Positions 8,048 through 17,155 of a DNA stretch of 64,000 nt are shown here, in pieces. The position numbers and the translations under genes are program-made. Source of the DNA: an uncultured Clostridia bacterium (GTDB lineage Bacteria > Bacillota > Clostridia > UBA1381). The DNA lies in the NCBI GenBank assembly GCA_934487205.1, contig CAKSRS010000001.1:62001-126000 (forward strand), written 5' to 3'. Below the pieces are notes generated by a model that ran no database searches, was not told where the DNA came from, and was given only the letters and a program-made list of their open reading frames with translations. The stretch's first letter is position 1; each line of letters starts with the position of its first letter.

Positions 8048-9178
8048 TCATATGCGTTTCGCCAGTTTTTCCACATTTTCGCGCCGAAATTCCTCAAAAC
8101 GGTCCTCTTCAATCGCCGTGCGTATTCTTGCCGCAAGCTCGTTATAAAAATACAGATTATGCATGACCGCAAGCCGCATACCGAGGATTTCCTTCGCCTT
8201 GAACAAATGCCGTATATATGCGCGCGAAAATTTTCGGCAAACCGGGCAGTTACATTCCTCATCAATCGGGCGCATGTCGCGCTCATAGCATTGATTGAGC
8301 AAATTCATTGTGCCGTGCCGCGTGAAGATGAACGCGTGGCGCGCATTACGCGACGGCATGACGCAATCGAAAAAGTCAATCCCGCGCGCAACCGCCTCGA
8401 TTATGTTCGACGGCGTCCCCACACCCATAAGGTAGCGCGGTCTGTCCTCCGGCGCATGCGGCAGAGTTACGTCCAGAATATGGTACATCTCCTCATGGCT
8501 TTCGCCTACGGCAAGTCCGCCGATTGCATAACCCGGCAAGTCCAGTTTTGCAATCTGCTGCATATGCCAAATCCGCACATCATCATGCGTTCCGCCCTGG
8601 TTTATGCCGAATAGCAGCTGATTTTTGTTTATCGTCGTCTCCAAATCGTTGAGCCGCGCCATTTCCGCCTTACACCGCTCCAGCCAGCGATACGTCCTTT
8701 CGCACGATTTTTGCACATAATCGTGCGGCGCGGGGTTTTCGATACACTCATCAAACGCCATCGCTATCGTCGACGCTAAATTTGACTGAATTTGCATGCT
8801 TTCTTCCGGACCCATAAAAATCCGCCGTCCGTCTACGTGCGAATTAAAATGCACGCCCTCCTCGGTAATTTTACGCAGTTTCGCAAGCGAAAATACCTGA
8901 AACCCGCCGCTGTCCGTCAAAATAGGCTTGTCCCAGCACATAAATTTATGCAGTCCGCCGAGATCGTGAATTAATTTATCGCCCGGGCGCAGGTGCAGGT
9001 GATATGTGTTCGACAGCTCTATCTGACACCCGATATTTTCGAGGTCGGTGGTCGAAAGTCCGCCCTTTATCGCCGCAATTGTGCCAACATTCTGGAAAAC
9101 GGGCGTCTGCACCGTTCCGTGAACAGTAGTAAATTCGCCGCGCCGTGCAAGACCGTTTGTGTGCAATATTTTAAACAT
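8048..9178 (-). CDS. tgt: tRNA-guanine transglycosylase
   Basis: Tgt swaps guanine-34 of GUN-anticodon tRNAs for preQ1 on the way to queuosine. The 376-residue protein shows the substrate pocket DSGGFQVFS, the DCVMPSRNARHAF segment with the nucleophilic Asp, and the zinc site CNCPVCRKFSRAYIRHL completed by a downstream His. GGGAG precedes the ATG. QueA, the next enzyme of the pathway, is encoded at 17156 rather than beside it, which is less common than a queA-tgt pair. Confidence 0.97.
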   Translation of the reverse strand: MFKILHTNGLARRGEFTTVHGTVQTPVFQNVGTIAAIKGGLSTTDLENIGCQIELSNTYHLHLRPGDKLIHDLGGLHKFMCWDKPILTDSGGFQVFSLAKLRKITEEGVHFNSHVDGRRIFMGPEESMQIQSNLASTIAMAFDECIENPAPHDYVQKSCERTYRWLERCKAEMARLNDLETTINKNQLLFGINQGGTHDDVRIWHMQQIAKLDLPGYAIGGLAVGESHEEMYHILDVTLPHAPEDRPRYLMGVGTPSNIIEAVARGIDFFDCVMPSRNARHAFIFTRHGTMNLLNQCYERDMRPIDEECNCPVCRKFSRAYIRHLFKAKEILGMRLAVMHNLYFYNELAARIRTAIEEDRFEEFRRENVEKLAKRI

Positions 9179-9198
9179 ATTGTGTTTCTCCCGAATTT

Positions 9199-9224
9199 AA
9201 TTAAAATAACCGCGAAACCGCGGT
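9199..9224 (-). terminator. Possible terminator of azlCD
   Basis: A 6-bp GC-rich stem (ACCGCG at 9209-9214 with CGCGGT at 9219-9224) is followed on the minus strand by TATTTTAATT. It lies between the azlD stop and the tgt ribosome site. The short stem makes this uncertain. Confidence 0.45.
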
Positions 9225-9280
9225 CACTTTAATTATACTATTACAGATGTATTTTGTCAATGATTTTGCAAAAATTTGCA

Positions 9281-9607
9281 TTAAAATACCAACTGCACAA
9301 GCAGCATATAGCAAAGCGTACCGCCCGCAATCGACAAAAGCATCTGCTTTTTCCGCAAATGCAGCGCCGCCGTAACGGCAATTGCAATCAATTCCGGTAT
9401 GCCGTGACTGCCCGAAAATACGCTGACGTTTTTCAGGCAGTAAACCACCAAAAGTCCGAACACCGACGCCGGCAAAACCTTGCCGAGATAACGGATATAC
9501 TTCGGCGTCGGCTTGCCCTGCGGAAACAGCAAAAACGGCAGAAATCTTGTCAGCATCGTCCCGACCGACACGACCGCAATTATTATAATTCTCTGCGCAA
9601 GGCTCAT
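9281..9607 (-). CDS. azlD: AzlD-type small subunit of a branched-chain amino acid exporter
   Basis: This 108-residue protein has four hydrophobic segments and begins MSLAQRIIIIAVVSVGTMLTRFLPFLLF, matching the AzlD family. AzlD works with AzlC in the membrane to export branched-chain amino acids or analogues. Its start overlaps the azlC stop by 4 bp, so the pair is translationally coupled. Substrate specificity cannot be read from the sequence. Confidence 0.88.
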   Translation of the reverse strand: MSLAQRIIIIAVVSVGTMLTRFLPFLLFPQGKPTPKYIRYLGKVLPASVFGLLVVYCLKNVSVFSGSHGIPELIAIAVTAALHLRKKQMLLSIAGGTLCYMLLVQLVF

Positions 9608-10314
9608 GCCGCATCGCCCCCTTTATCAAGTGTTCCGCGCAGTGCGGTGAGCGCGGCAAGTATCGCCGCCATTGCCGGGATAATGAAATCGTCCGCGCCG
9701 AAAATAATAAGGCACAGCGCCGAAAGTCCCAGCCCCAAAAGCGAGCTTGTATGATTTTTCTCCTTTATCCACCCGTCGGTGAAAATTACAACAAACATCG
9801 CCGTCATGGCAAAATCCAACCCCGCGGTATTGAACTTTATCAGCGACCCGAAAAGTCCGCCCAGCGTCGCCCCGGTAACCCAGTAAAGCTGATTGAGCAG
9901 CGTGACGAAAAACATGAAAAGTCCCCTATCCACGTCCTTGGGTATGTCCGCCGAATAGTTTACCGAGAAAGTCTCATCGCACATACCGTAGATCAGATAA
10001 CCTTTTTTCTTGCCCGTCCCCTTAAATTTATCAAGCATCGAAATCCCGTAAAACAGGTGCCGCGCGTTTATCATCAGCGTCATGAAAAACGCCTGAATAG
10101 GATTAAACGCGCCCAAAAGCATATTCGCCGCCACAAATTCCATAGAGCCGGCAAAAATCGCGACGCTCATAATCATCGGATACCAAAACGGAAATCCCGA
10201 CACATTCATGTAAATTCCGTAAGTTATCCCCAAAAACCAAAATCCCGCGAAAATCGGCACCGTGTACGGGAACGCGGCTTTAAACGCCTTTTTATACTCA
10301 CTGCTTTTGCGCAT
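9604..10314 (-). CDS. azlC: AzlC-type branched-chain amino acid exporter, large subunit
   Basis: The 236-residue protein has six to seven membrane segments and the family pattern AAFPYTVPIFAGFWFLGITYG plus a FAGSMEFVA segment. It forms an export system with AzlD, encoded directly downstream. GGAGGAG lies 8-9 nt before the ATG. The gene begins only 26 bp after argH, so the exporter may be read from the arginine transcript, an association that I do not regard as typical. Confidence 0.9.
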   Translation of the reverse strand: MRKSSEYKKAFKAAFPYTVPIFAGFWFLGITYGIYMNVSGFPFWYPMIMSVAIFAGSMEFVAANMLLGAFNPIQAFFMTLMINARHLFYGISMLDKFKGTGKKKGYLIYGMCDETFSVNYSADIPKDVDRGLFMFFVTLLNQLYWVTGATLGGLFGSLIKFNTAGLDFAMTAMFVVIFTDGWIKEKNHTSSLLGLGLSALCLIIFGADDFIIPAMAAILAALTALRGTLDKGGDAA

Positions 10315-10340
10315 TTCGTCACACTCCTCCGACGGAAAAT

Positions 10341-11720
10341 TTACAGATTTTCAATAATTTTCTTTGCCTCGGCAATCGCATTTTCGACCGTGCTCTTCGC
10401 CGGTCCGCCGATAACCGTTCTGCCGTTCACGCATGTTTCCATGCTGATTGCGTCATAAATGTCCGTATCAATTTTATCGGAAAATTCGCGAAATTCCTCA
10501 ATTTTAAGGTCATCGAGCGCTTTATCCTTACTGATTGCGTAAAACACAAGCTTGCCGACAATCGCATGCGCGTCGCGGAACGGTACGCCCTTTTTTACAA
10601 GATAATCGGCAACATCGGTCGCGTTGGTAAATCCGCCCTTCGCGCCCTTTAGCATATTTTCCTTCTTCACCGTCATGGTCGAAATCATATCGCAAAACAC
10701 GGGCAGACACAATTTTACCGTGTCAATCGCGTCGAAAATCGGCTCTTTATCCTCCTGCATGTCCTTGTTATACGCAAGCGGAATCCCCTTCATCGTGACG
10801 AGCAGACTCATCAAATCGCCGTACACACGCCCCGTTTTACCGCGGATAAGTTCGGCAACGTCGGGATTTTTCTTCTGCGGCATTATCGACGACCCCGTCG
10901 AAAACGCGTCGTCCATCTCGACAAAGGAAAATTCGTGGCTCGACCACAAAATCAGCTCCTCGCAAAACCGCGAAAGATGCATCATTATAATCGACAGACA
11001 GTTCGCCGCCTCGATTACAAAATCGCGGTCGGACACGCCATCAAGCGAATTTTGCGTAACTGCCGAAAAGCCGAGCTTTTCGCACACAAACTGCCTGTCC
11101 AGCGGATATGTCGTACCCGCGAGCGCGCCCGAACCCAGCGGCATTACCGCCGTCCGCTTTTTGCAGTCGGCAAGACGCTCCGCGTCGCGGCGGAACATCT
11201 CGAAATACGCCATGAAATGGTGCGCAAGCGTTATCGGCTGCGCCTTCTGCAAATGCGTATATCCCGGCATAATCGTTTCCGTGTGCACTTCCGCAAGCGA
11301 AACAAGCGTCGTGAGCAGATTTTTCAGCATAGCCGAAATTTCATCGATTTCGTCCATCATATACATGCGGATATCCAGCGCAACCTGGTCGTTGCGGCTC
11401 CGTCCCGTATGCAGACGCTTTCCGCTTTCGCCGATTTTGTCGGTCAGCATTTTCTCGATATTCATGTGGATATCCTCGGCGTCTATCAAAAATTCCGCCT
11501 TGCCTTCCTCTATTTCCGCAAGAATTTCATGAAGTCCGGCAATGATTTTCTCCGAGTCCTCCTTCGCGATTATCCCCTGCCGTCCGAGCATTTCCGCATG
11601 CGCAAGGCTACCCTTTATATCCTGTGCATACATGCGCTTGTCAAACCGTATCGACGAATTGAAATCGTCCACTTTTTTATCGGTCGCCTTTTGAAAACGT
11701 CCGCCCCAAAGCTTTGCCAT
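10341..11720 (-). CDS. argH: Argininosuccinate lyase
   Basis: ArgH splits argininosuccinate into arginine and fumarate, the last step of arginine synthesis. The 459-residue protein begins MAKLWGGRFQKATDKKVDDF and carries the fumarase/aspartase signature GSSIMPQKKNPD with its catalytic serine loop, as well as HTGRSRNDQVALD. It lies 113 bp downstream of argG on the same strand and 26 bp upstream of azlC. Its ribosome site is AAGGAG. Confidence 0.97.
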   Translation of the reverse strand: MAKLWGGRFQKATDKKVDDFNSSIRFDKRMYAQDIKGSLAHAEMLGRQGIIAKEDSEKIIAGLHEILAEIEEGKAEFLIDAEDIHMNIEKMLTDKIGESGKRLHTGRSRNDQVALDIRMYMMDEIDEISAMLKNLLTTLVSLAEVHTETIMPGYTHLQKAQPITLAHHFMAYFEMFRRDAERLADCKKRTAVMPLGSGALAGTTYPLDRQFVCEKLGFSAVTQNSLDGVSDRDFVIEAANCLSIIMMHLSRFCEELILWSSHEFSFVEMDDAFSTGSSIMPQKKNPDVAELIRGKTGRVYGDLMSLLVTMKGIPLAYNKDMQEDKEPIFDAIDTVKLCLPVFCDMISTMTVKKENMLKGAKGGFTNATDVADYLVKKGVPFRDAHAIVGKLVFYAISKDKALDDLKIEEFREFSDKIDTDIYDAISMETCVNGRTVIGGPAKSTVENAIAEAKKIIENL

Positions 11721-11833
11721 AATGTTTCTCCTTTTTCTTTTAAATATGCGAAAAAGCCGCTCCGCCGTAAAGGTTAAAAGCGACCCTTTCGTTTTAAATT
11801 TTATATATTAACACCGTTTTTCCCATTATTAAA

Positions 11834-13063
11834 TTATTTCTTATATTTATTGTCACCGTTTTTATCCATCATCATTGCACGAACCTTAAGCGGCAGACCG
11901 AACAGGTTGATAAATCCTTCCGAATCTTTGTGCGAGTACAGTTCATGCGAGTCGCCGAAGGAGGCGATTTCCTCATTATACAATGAATACGGACTTGTTG
12001 CGCCCGCCGGGTAGATATTGCCTTTATACAGCTTTAACTTAACATCGCCCGTAACGGTTTCGTCCATAACGTCAAACATAGCGCTCATCGACTCACGCAA
12101 AGGTGTGAACCACTTTCCGTCATAAACAAGCTCTGCAAATTTTACAGCCGCCTGACGCTTAAAGCTCTGTGTGTCGCGGTCAAGGCACAGGTATTCCAGT
12201 TCCTTTATAGCCGCGTACAGGATTGTTCCGCCCGGAGTTTCATACACACCGCGCGACTTCATGCCGACAAGACGATCCTCTACGATGTCCGCAATGCCCA
12301 CGCCGTTCGCGCCGCCGATTACGTTCAATTCCTGTAGGAGCGGCAGCGGCTCCATCTTTTTGCCGTTCAGTGCGACAGCCTCGCCCTTTTCAAAGCTGAT
12401 TGTAACATATGTCGGCTTATCCGGCGCTTTTTCCGGCGATACGCCAAGCTTTAACAGAGTGTCAAGCTGCGGCTCGTTTGCCGGATTTTCCAAATCCATG
12501 CCTTCATGGCTGATGTGCCATACGTTGCGGTCACGCGAATAGAGTTCCTTTTTCGTAACCGGAATATCAATATTATGTGCCGCCGCATAATCAACCGCGT
12601 CCTCACGAGACTTGATGTCCCAGATACGCCACGGCGCAATTACCTTCAAATTCGGGTTTAGCGCTTTTACCGTAAGTTCAAAACGAACCTGGTCATTGCC
12701 CTTGCCCGTGCAGCCATGGCAAACAGCTGTTGCGCCCTCTTTTTCCGCAATTTCAACAAGCTTTTTCGCGATTATCGGGCGTGCGTGCGACGTACCCAAA
12801 AGATACTTGCCCTCATACTCCGCACCCGATTTTACAACCGGCCAGATGTAATCCTTTACATATTCTGCCTTCAAATCCGCAAGGTACAACTTTGACGCGC
12901 CCGCTTTTTTTGCACGTTCCTCAAGTCCTTCTGTCTCCTTACCCTGACCTACGTCGCCGCAGACCGCAATAACTTCGCAGTCATAGTTTTCCTTAAGCCA
13001 CGGTATTATAATCGATGTATCCAGTCCGCCCGAGTAGGCAAGAACAACTTTTTCCTTTGCCAT
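11834..13063 (-). CDS. argG: Argininosuccinate synthase
   Basis: ArgG joins citrulline and aspartate with ATP to make argininosuccinate. I start the protein at MAKEKVVLAYSGGLDTS (13063), where GGGAGG stands 10 nt upstream; the in-frame codons further upstream (to 13126) have no ribosome site. That gives 409 residues, the usual size. The SGGLDTS pyrophosphatase loop and the CHGCTGKGNDQVRFE segment are intact. It precedes argH. A possible ARG-box-like sequence lies upstream, next to the divergent ruvC. Confidence 0.97.
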   Translation of the reverse strand: MAKEKVVLAYSGGLDTSIIIPWLKENYDCEVIAVCGDVGQGKETEGLEERAKKAGASKLYLADLKAEYVKDYIWPVVKSGAEYEGKYLLGTSHARPIIAKKLVEIAEKEGATAVCHGCTGKGNDQVRFELTVKALNPNLKVIAPWRIWDIKSREDAVDYAAAHNIDIPVTKKELYSRDRNVWHISHEGMDLENPANEPQLDTLLKLGVSPEKAPDKPTYVTISFEKGEAVALNGKKMEPLPLLQELNVIGGANGVGIADIVEDRLVGMKSRGVYETPGGTILYAAIKELEYLCLDRDTQSFKRQAAVKFAELVYDGKWFTPLRESMSAMFDVMDETVTGDVKLKLYKGNIYPAGATSPYSLYNEEIASFGDSHELYSHKDSEGFINLFGLPLKVRAMMMDKNGDNKYKK

Positions 13064-13120
13064 ATTGAAATTCCTCCCAATTTGTAGTAAAATATATGTA
13101 TAATTAACTTTAGTATTATT

Positions 13121-13138
13121 ATACATTTTTATTTATAA
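13121..13138 (-). promoter_or_regulatory. Possible ArgR/AhrC operator upstream of argG
   Basis: Minus-strand ATAAATAAAAATGTATA resembles the core of the Bacillus arginine box (CATGAATAAAAATTCAAG), about 12 of 18 positions. The region is very A/T-rich, so chance matches are easy. It lies in the argG-ruvC divergent gap. Confidence 0.3.
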
Positions 13139-13190
13139 TTATGCAATAGTCAAATTCAATAAATGTTAAAGAAATAATGAGGTGTTTTTT

Positions 13191-13691
13191 GTGATTATTT
13201 TAGGTATTGACCCCGGATACGCGATTGTGGGCATCGGAGTAGTTGAATACAAGGGAAATAAGTTCCGTCCGATTGAGTATAATGCAATCACTACGCATGC
13301 GTCCATGATAACAAGTCTGCGGCTTAAAAAGATTAAGGAAGAAATATGCGAATACTTGCATAAATATAAACCCGACGCCGTCGCATTAGAGGAATTGTTT
13401 TTTAACAACAACGCAAAAACGGCAATAGCCGTTGCACAAGCGCGCGGCGTGCTTGTAGCGGAGACCGCGGCGATGGAAATTCCGATTTTTGAATACACGC
13501 CGCTGCAGATAAAGCAGGCGGTGACGGGGTACGGCAGAGCCGAAAAGGGACAAATTCAGCAAATGGTGAAAATGCTGCTGAACTTAAACGCCATCCCCCG
13601 CCCCGACGACGCCGCCGACGCGCTCGCCGTTGCGATTTGCCACGCGCACTCCTCTGGCATAAACGATACCCTCGGCACAAACCGCCTGTAA
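13191..13691 (+). CDS. ruvC: Holliday-junction resolvase RuvC
   Basis: RuvC cuts Holliday junctions moved by RuvAB. The 166-residue protein has its acidic catalytic residues in GIDPG (residue about 6), ALEELFF and DDAADALAVAICH. I use the GTG at 13191 because GAGGTG is 6 nt before it; a GTG at 13182 lies inside that site. ruvA follows after 112 bp and ruvB after that, forming a ruvCAB cluster. Confidence 0.95.
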   Translation: MIILGIDPGYAIVGIGVVEYKGNKFRPIEYNAITTHASMITSLRLKKIKEEICEYLHKYKPDAVALEELFFNNNAKTAIAVAQARGVLVAETAAMEIPIFEYTPLQIKQAVTGYGRAEKGQIQQMVKMLLNLNAIPRPDDAADALAVAICHAHSSGINDTLGTNRL

Positions 13692-13803
13692 ATTCCGTTA
13701 CACACCTGTAACAAAAATGTAACGGCACAATCAGACAAAATATGATAAAATATAATTGGCGGTTTGTTTTTTCCGCCATTTAAAGAAAAGAGGACGGCAA
13801 AAA

Positions 13804-14388
13804 ATGTACTATTATATATCGGGAACGGTTGTATCACGTCAGGACGGGTTTGTTGTGATAGACAATGGCGGGATAGGCTACAAAATTTTCACTTCCGAAA
13901 CCACGCGGACATCGCTCCGCGACAGCGGCGAGGCGGTGCTTTATACCTATCTGCACGTCCGCGAGGACATTTTTGACTTGTACGGATTTGCGACAAATGA
14001 TGAACGTAACATGTTTTTGCAGCTTTTGTCCGTTTCGGGCGTAGGCCCCAAAGCGGCGCTTGCGATACTTTCGGTTATGCCGCCGAACAGCGTTGCACTG
14101 GCGGTTATTACCAACGACGCAAAATCGCTGACCAAAGCCGCCGGCGTCGGCGCGAAAATGGCACAGCGGATTATTCTCGAACTGAAGGACAAGCTTAAAA
14201 ATGCGGAAATTCTGCCGGCGGAAATCACCGAAGAAATCAGCATAACCGACAGCCAGTCGGAGGCGGTGTCCGCACTGATGGTTTTAGGTTATTCGCAAAA
14301 CGATGCAAAGCGCGCCGTTGCAAAAACCGATGCGTCCTTGCCGACCGAGGAAATCGTTCGGCACGCTCTTACGAATTTGATGAGGTAA
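13804..14388 (+). CDS. ruvA: Holliday-junction branch-migration subunit RuvA
   Basis: RuvA binds four-way junctions as a tetramer and loads RuvB. The 194-residue protein starts MYYYISGTVVSRQDGFVVID (OB-fold), with two helix-hairpin-helix motifs (LSVSGVGPKAALAIL and AAGVGAKMAQRIILELKDKL) and a C-terminal domain III (ALMVLGYSQNDAKRAV) that contacts RuvB. The ATG at 13804 has GAGGAC upstream; upstream in-frame codons are not preceded by a site. The stop is 4 nt before the ruvB start. Confidence 0.96.
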   Translation: MYYYISGTVVSRQDGFVVIDNGGIGYKIFTSETTRTSLRDSGEAVLYTYLHVREDIFDLYGFATNDERNMFLQLLSVSGVGPKAALAILSVMPPNSVALAVITNDAKSLTKAAGVGAKMAQRIILELKDKLKNAEILPAEITEEISITDSQSEAVSALMVLGYSQNDAKRAVAKTDASLPTEEIVRHALTNLMR

Positions 14389-14392
14389 CGAT

Positions 14393-15403
14393 ATGATATT
14401 TGATGATAACGAAAGAATTGTTACAACCGATTATATTGACGAGGACGCCGATATTGAAGTCGGACTGCGCCCGCACCGTCTTGCCGATTATGTCGGGCAG
14501 GAAAAGGTGAAGGGCAACCTTAGCATTTTTATCGACGCGGCGAAGGAGCGGCGCGAACCGCTTGACCACGTGCTTTTGTACGGTCCGCCGGGGCTCGGTA
14601 AAACCACGCTCGCCGGCGTAATCGCGAATGAGATGGGCGTAAATATCCGCATAACAAGCGGCCCGGCAATCGAAAAAGCCGGCGATTTGGCAGCGATACT
14701 TACCAACCTTTCGCAAAACGACATACTTTTTATCGACGAAATACATCGCATGTCGCGCACGGTTGAGGAAATCCTCTACCCTGCAATGGAAGATTATGCG
14801 CTCGACATTATAATAGGAAAGGGGCCGTCGGCGAAATCCATACGTTTGGATTTACCCAAGTTTACACTAATCGGCGCAACGACGCGCGCCGGACTTTTAA
14901 CAGCGCCGCTGCGTGACCGTTTCGGCGTTATGGCACGGCTCGAACTTTACAAAACGGACGAGCTTGTGCGCATTATAAAGCGTTCCGCCGACATTTTGAA
15001 CGTGCGCATCGATGACGGCGGCGCGGCGGAAATCGCAAGCCGTTCGCGCGGGACGCCGCGTATCGCAAACCGTCTGTTAAAGCGCGTGCGCGACTTTGCA
15101 CAGATAAATTACGGCGGCGAAATTACGCGCGAAAACGCGTCGGAGTCTTTAAAACGCATGGAAATCGACGAAATGGGACTCGACGAGGTCGACAACAGAA
15201 TGATTATGACAATGATTAAAAATTTCGGCGGCGGACCCGTCGGCGTGGAAACTCTTGCCGCGACCATCGGTGAGGAATCCAACACCATCGAGGATGTATA
15301 TGAGCCGTACCTTTTACAGCTTGGATATATTTCGCGCACACCCAGGGGAAGAATTGTAACACACGCAGGCTACGAGCATTACGGAATACCTATGCCCGAA
15401 TAG
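14393..15403 (+). CDS. ruvB: Holliday-junction helicase RuvB
   Basis: RuvB is the hexameric AAA+ motor that drives branch migration. The 336-residue protein has Walker A GPPGLGKTT (about residue 64), Walker B FIDEIHR, sensor-type GATTRAGLLTAPLRDRFG, and a C-terminal winged helix. Its GAGGT ribosome site overlaps the ruvA stop codon, so the two are coupled. Confidence 0.97.
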   Translation: MIFDDNERIVTTDYIDEDADIEVGLRPHRLADYVGQEKVKGNLSIFIDAAKERREPLDHVLLYGPPGLGKTTLAGVIANEMGVNIRITSGPAIEKAGDLAAILTNLSQNDILFIDEIHRMSRTVEEILYPAMEDYALDIIIGKGPSAKSIRLDLPKFTLIGATTRAGLLTAPLRDRFGVMARLELYKTDELVRIIKRSADILNVRIDDGGAAEIASRSRGTPRIANRLLKRVRDFAQINYGGEITRENASESLKRMEIDEMGLDEVDNRMIMTMIKNFGGGPVGVETLAATIGEESNTIEDVYEPYLLQLGYISRTPRGRIVTHAGYEHYGIPMPE

Positions 15404-15477
15404 CCGCCCGGCCGGCAAAAAAATCCGTCCGGTGCATGAATTATGCCGCATATCGGTGCGGCGGAATGGAGTTAAAT

Positions 15478-17067
15478 ATGAAAAAAACAGCAATTTTGTT
15501 CTTTCTGCTGTGCTGTCTTTTTATGAATACCGCGGCGTCTGCGTCCATGATTTTGGAATACGACGGCAGCGTGCACAACTACACGGGCGCGGTATATGCG
15601 CTGGCAGTCAACGGAAAGACGCTTACAAATCTGCCCCTTGAACCGATTATTTTCAACGACAGAGCATTAGTCCCCGTACGTGAGGTTTTTGAGGCGCTCG
15701 GCGCACAAGTCGGCTACAGGGACACCGACAAAACCATAAGCATTTCTTACGCAAAAACAAAAGTGAAACTGCAAATAGGAAATACTCAGGCGACCGTAAA
15801 CGGCGTCAAAAAGACAATTCCCGACAACGCCGCGCCGCGGCTTATCGCAAAATGGGGCGGCTCGGCAAAAACGATGGTTCCCGTGCGTTTTATTTCCGAA
15901 AGCGTCGGATTAAACGTCGATTTTGACGGGAACCGCGGTCTTATCAGCGTTTCGGACGGCTCGGCGGCAACGCCCACACCGACTGCGGCGCCGCAGCCCT
16001 CAGCGGTCAAGCTTAACAAGGTGGAATTTTCGCAAGACGGCGACGTTGTCACCGTGAAAGTATCGGCAAACGGCGAAATCTCCGCAATAACCGACGCGGC
16101 GGTAACCGCGTCACAGGTACTTTTTGTGGACGTTTCCAACGCGACATACACCACATCGAACAAAACCGAAGTTAATCTCGGCTCGGTAATCGCGGTACGC
16201 ATGGGCATACACGGTGCAAATGCACGCATTGCGATTGACACCCAAAACATGAAAAAATACAGCGCGTCGCTTTCGACCGACCGAAAAGCGGTTGTTTTCA
16301 AAATCACGGCAAGCGACAGCGCCGACGTATCCCAACCCACGCCGCCACCGCCTTCAACACCGACGGCAACGCCCGCGCCGAGCACAAAACCGTCCGTTCC
16401 TAACGGCGAAAAAATTGTTGTAATTGACGCCGGACACGGCGGCAGCGACCCCGGCGCGGACGGCTCGCTCATGAACGCCGACGAACTTGCGGCCTTCGAC
16501 GCTGCATTGCAGACGACCGAGCCGATTTTGGCAACCATGCCGGCGGGCAGCGGACAGAATTTCAAGGAAAAGGATATCGCCCTGAACGTAGCAAAAAAAG
16601 TTCAGGCAAACCTCGAGGCAAACGGCGTTAAAGTTCTTATGACGCGCAGCGGCGACACATATCCCACCCTTGACGAACGTCCCGAACTGGCGAACAGCCG
16701 CGGCGCGGTGATATTTTTAAGTATTCACCTGAATTCCACAAGCGCCGAAGTTACCGCGGCGAATGGCATGGAAATTTACTACAGCGAGCAAAATAATTCC
16801 GACAATTACGGCATCACAAGCAAGCAGATGGCGGAATTGATTTTAAAAAGCACAACAAGTGCGACCGGATCAAAATCGCGCGGCGTGAAATCGGGCAACT
16901 TGCTCGTAACGCGCAAAAGCACCATGCCCGCAAACCTGATAGAAATCGGATTTATGAACAATCCGCGCGAACTGGAAAAGCTTATAACCGACAGCTACCA
17001 AAGCAAAATCGCCGCCGGCATTACCGACGGAATTATGTCGGCATATTGGAAAATAGACGTACAATAA
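15478..17067 (+). CDS. Secreted N-acetylmuramoyl-L-alanine amidase (CuAO_N + AMIN + Amidase_3)
   Basis: The 529-residue protein has a signal peptide (MKKTAILFFLLCCLFMNTA) and a copper-amine-oxidase-N-like domain at about 25-145 (ALVPVREVFEALG, TMVPVRFISESVG). An AMIN domain follows at about 175-275, then a Pro/Thr linker and an Amidase_3 domain from about 312. The zinc ligands are visible: DAGHGG, FKEKDIALNVA, LSIHLN and the catalytic Glu in LIEIGF. It should cut the amide between MurNAc and the stem peptide. An insertion of about 30 residues sits between the first His and the Glu. ATG 15478 has GGAG upstream. It lies between ruvB and queA, all plus strand. Confidence 0.92.
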   Translation: MKKTAILFFLLCCLFMNTAASASMILEYDGSVHNYTGAVYALAVNGKTLTNLPLEPIIFNDRALVPVREVFEALGAQVGYRDTDKTISISYAKTKVKLQIGNTQATVNGVKKTIPDNAAPRLIAKWGGSAKTMVPVRFISESVGLNVDFDGNRGLISVSDGSAATPTPTAAPQPSAVKLNKVEFSQDGDVVTVKVSANGEISAITDAAVTASQVLFVDVSNATYTTSNKTEVNLGSVIAVRMGIHGANARIAIDTQNMKKYSASLSTDRKAVVFKITASDSADVSQPTPPPPSTPTATPAPSTKPSVPNGEKIVVIDAGHGGSDPGADGSLMNADELAAFDAALQTTEPILATMPAGSGQNFKEKDIALNVAKKVQANLEANGVKVLMTRSGDTYPTLDERPELANSRGAVIFLSIHLNSTSAEVTAANGMEIYYSEQNNSDNYGITSKQMAELILKSTTSATGSKSRGVKSGNLLVTRKSTMPANLIEIGFMNNPRELEKLITDSYQSKIAAGITDGIMSAYWKIDVQ

Positions 17068-17155
17068 TGAGGATAAAGTCTGAATAAACTCGCCCACAGC
17101 ACCACCTTTAATTTAGGGCGGTACAAATAAACGTACAATAATATGAGGATAAGAA
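17056..17155 (+). repeat. Short direct duplication in front of queA
   Basis: ACGTACAATAATGAGGATAA at the amidase 3' end (17056-17075) is repeated, with a 2-nt insertion, as ACGTACAATAAT-ATGAGGATAA at 17132-17153, directly before the queA ATG. The distance is 76 bp. The first copy is partly coding for the amidase C-terminus. Confidence 0.7.

Noticed and set aside
15786..16565. Minus-strand open frame of about 260 codons
   Set aside because: Antisense to the amidase gene, whose domains and catalytic residues are intact.
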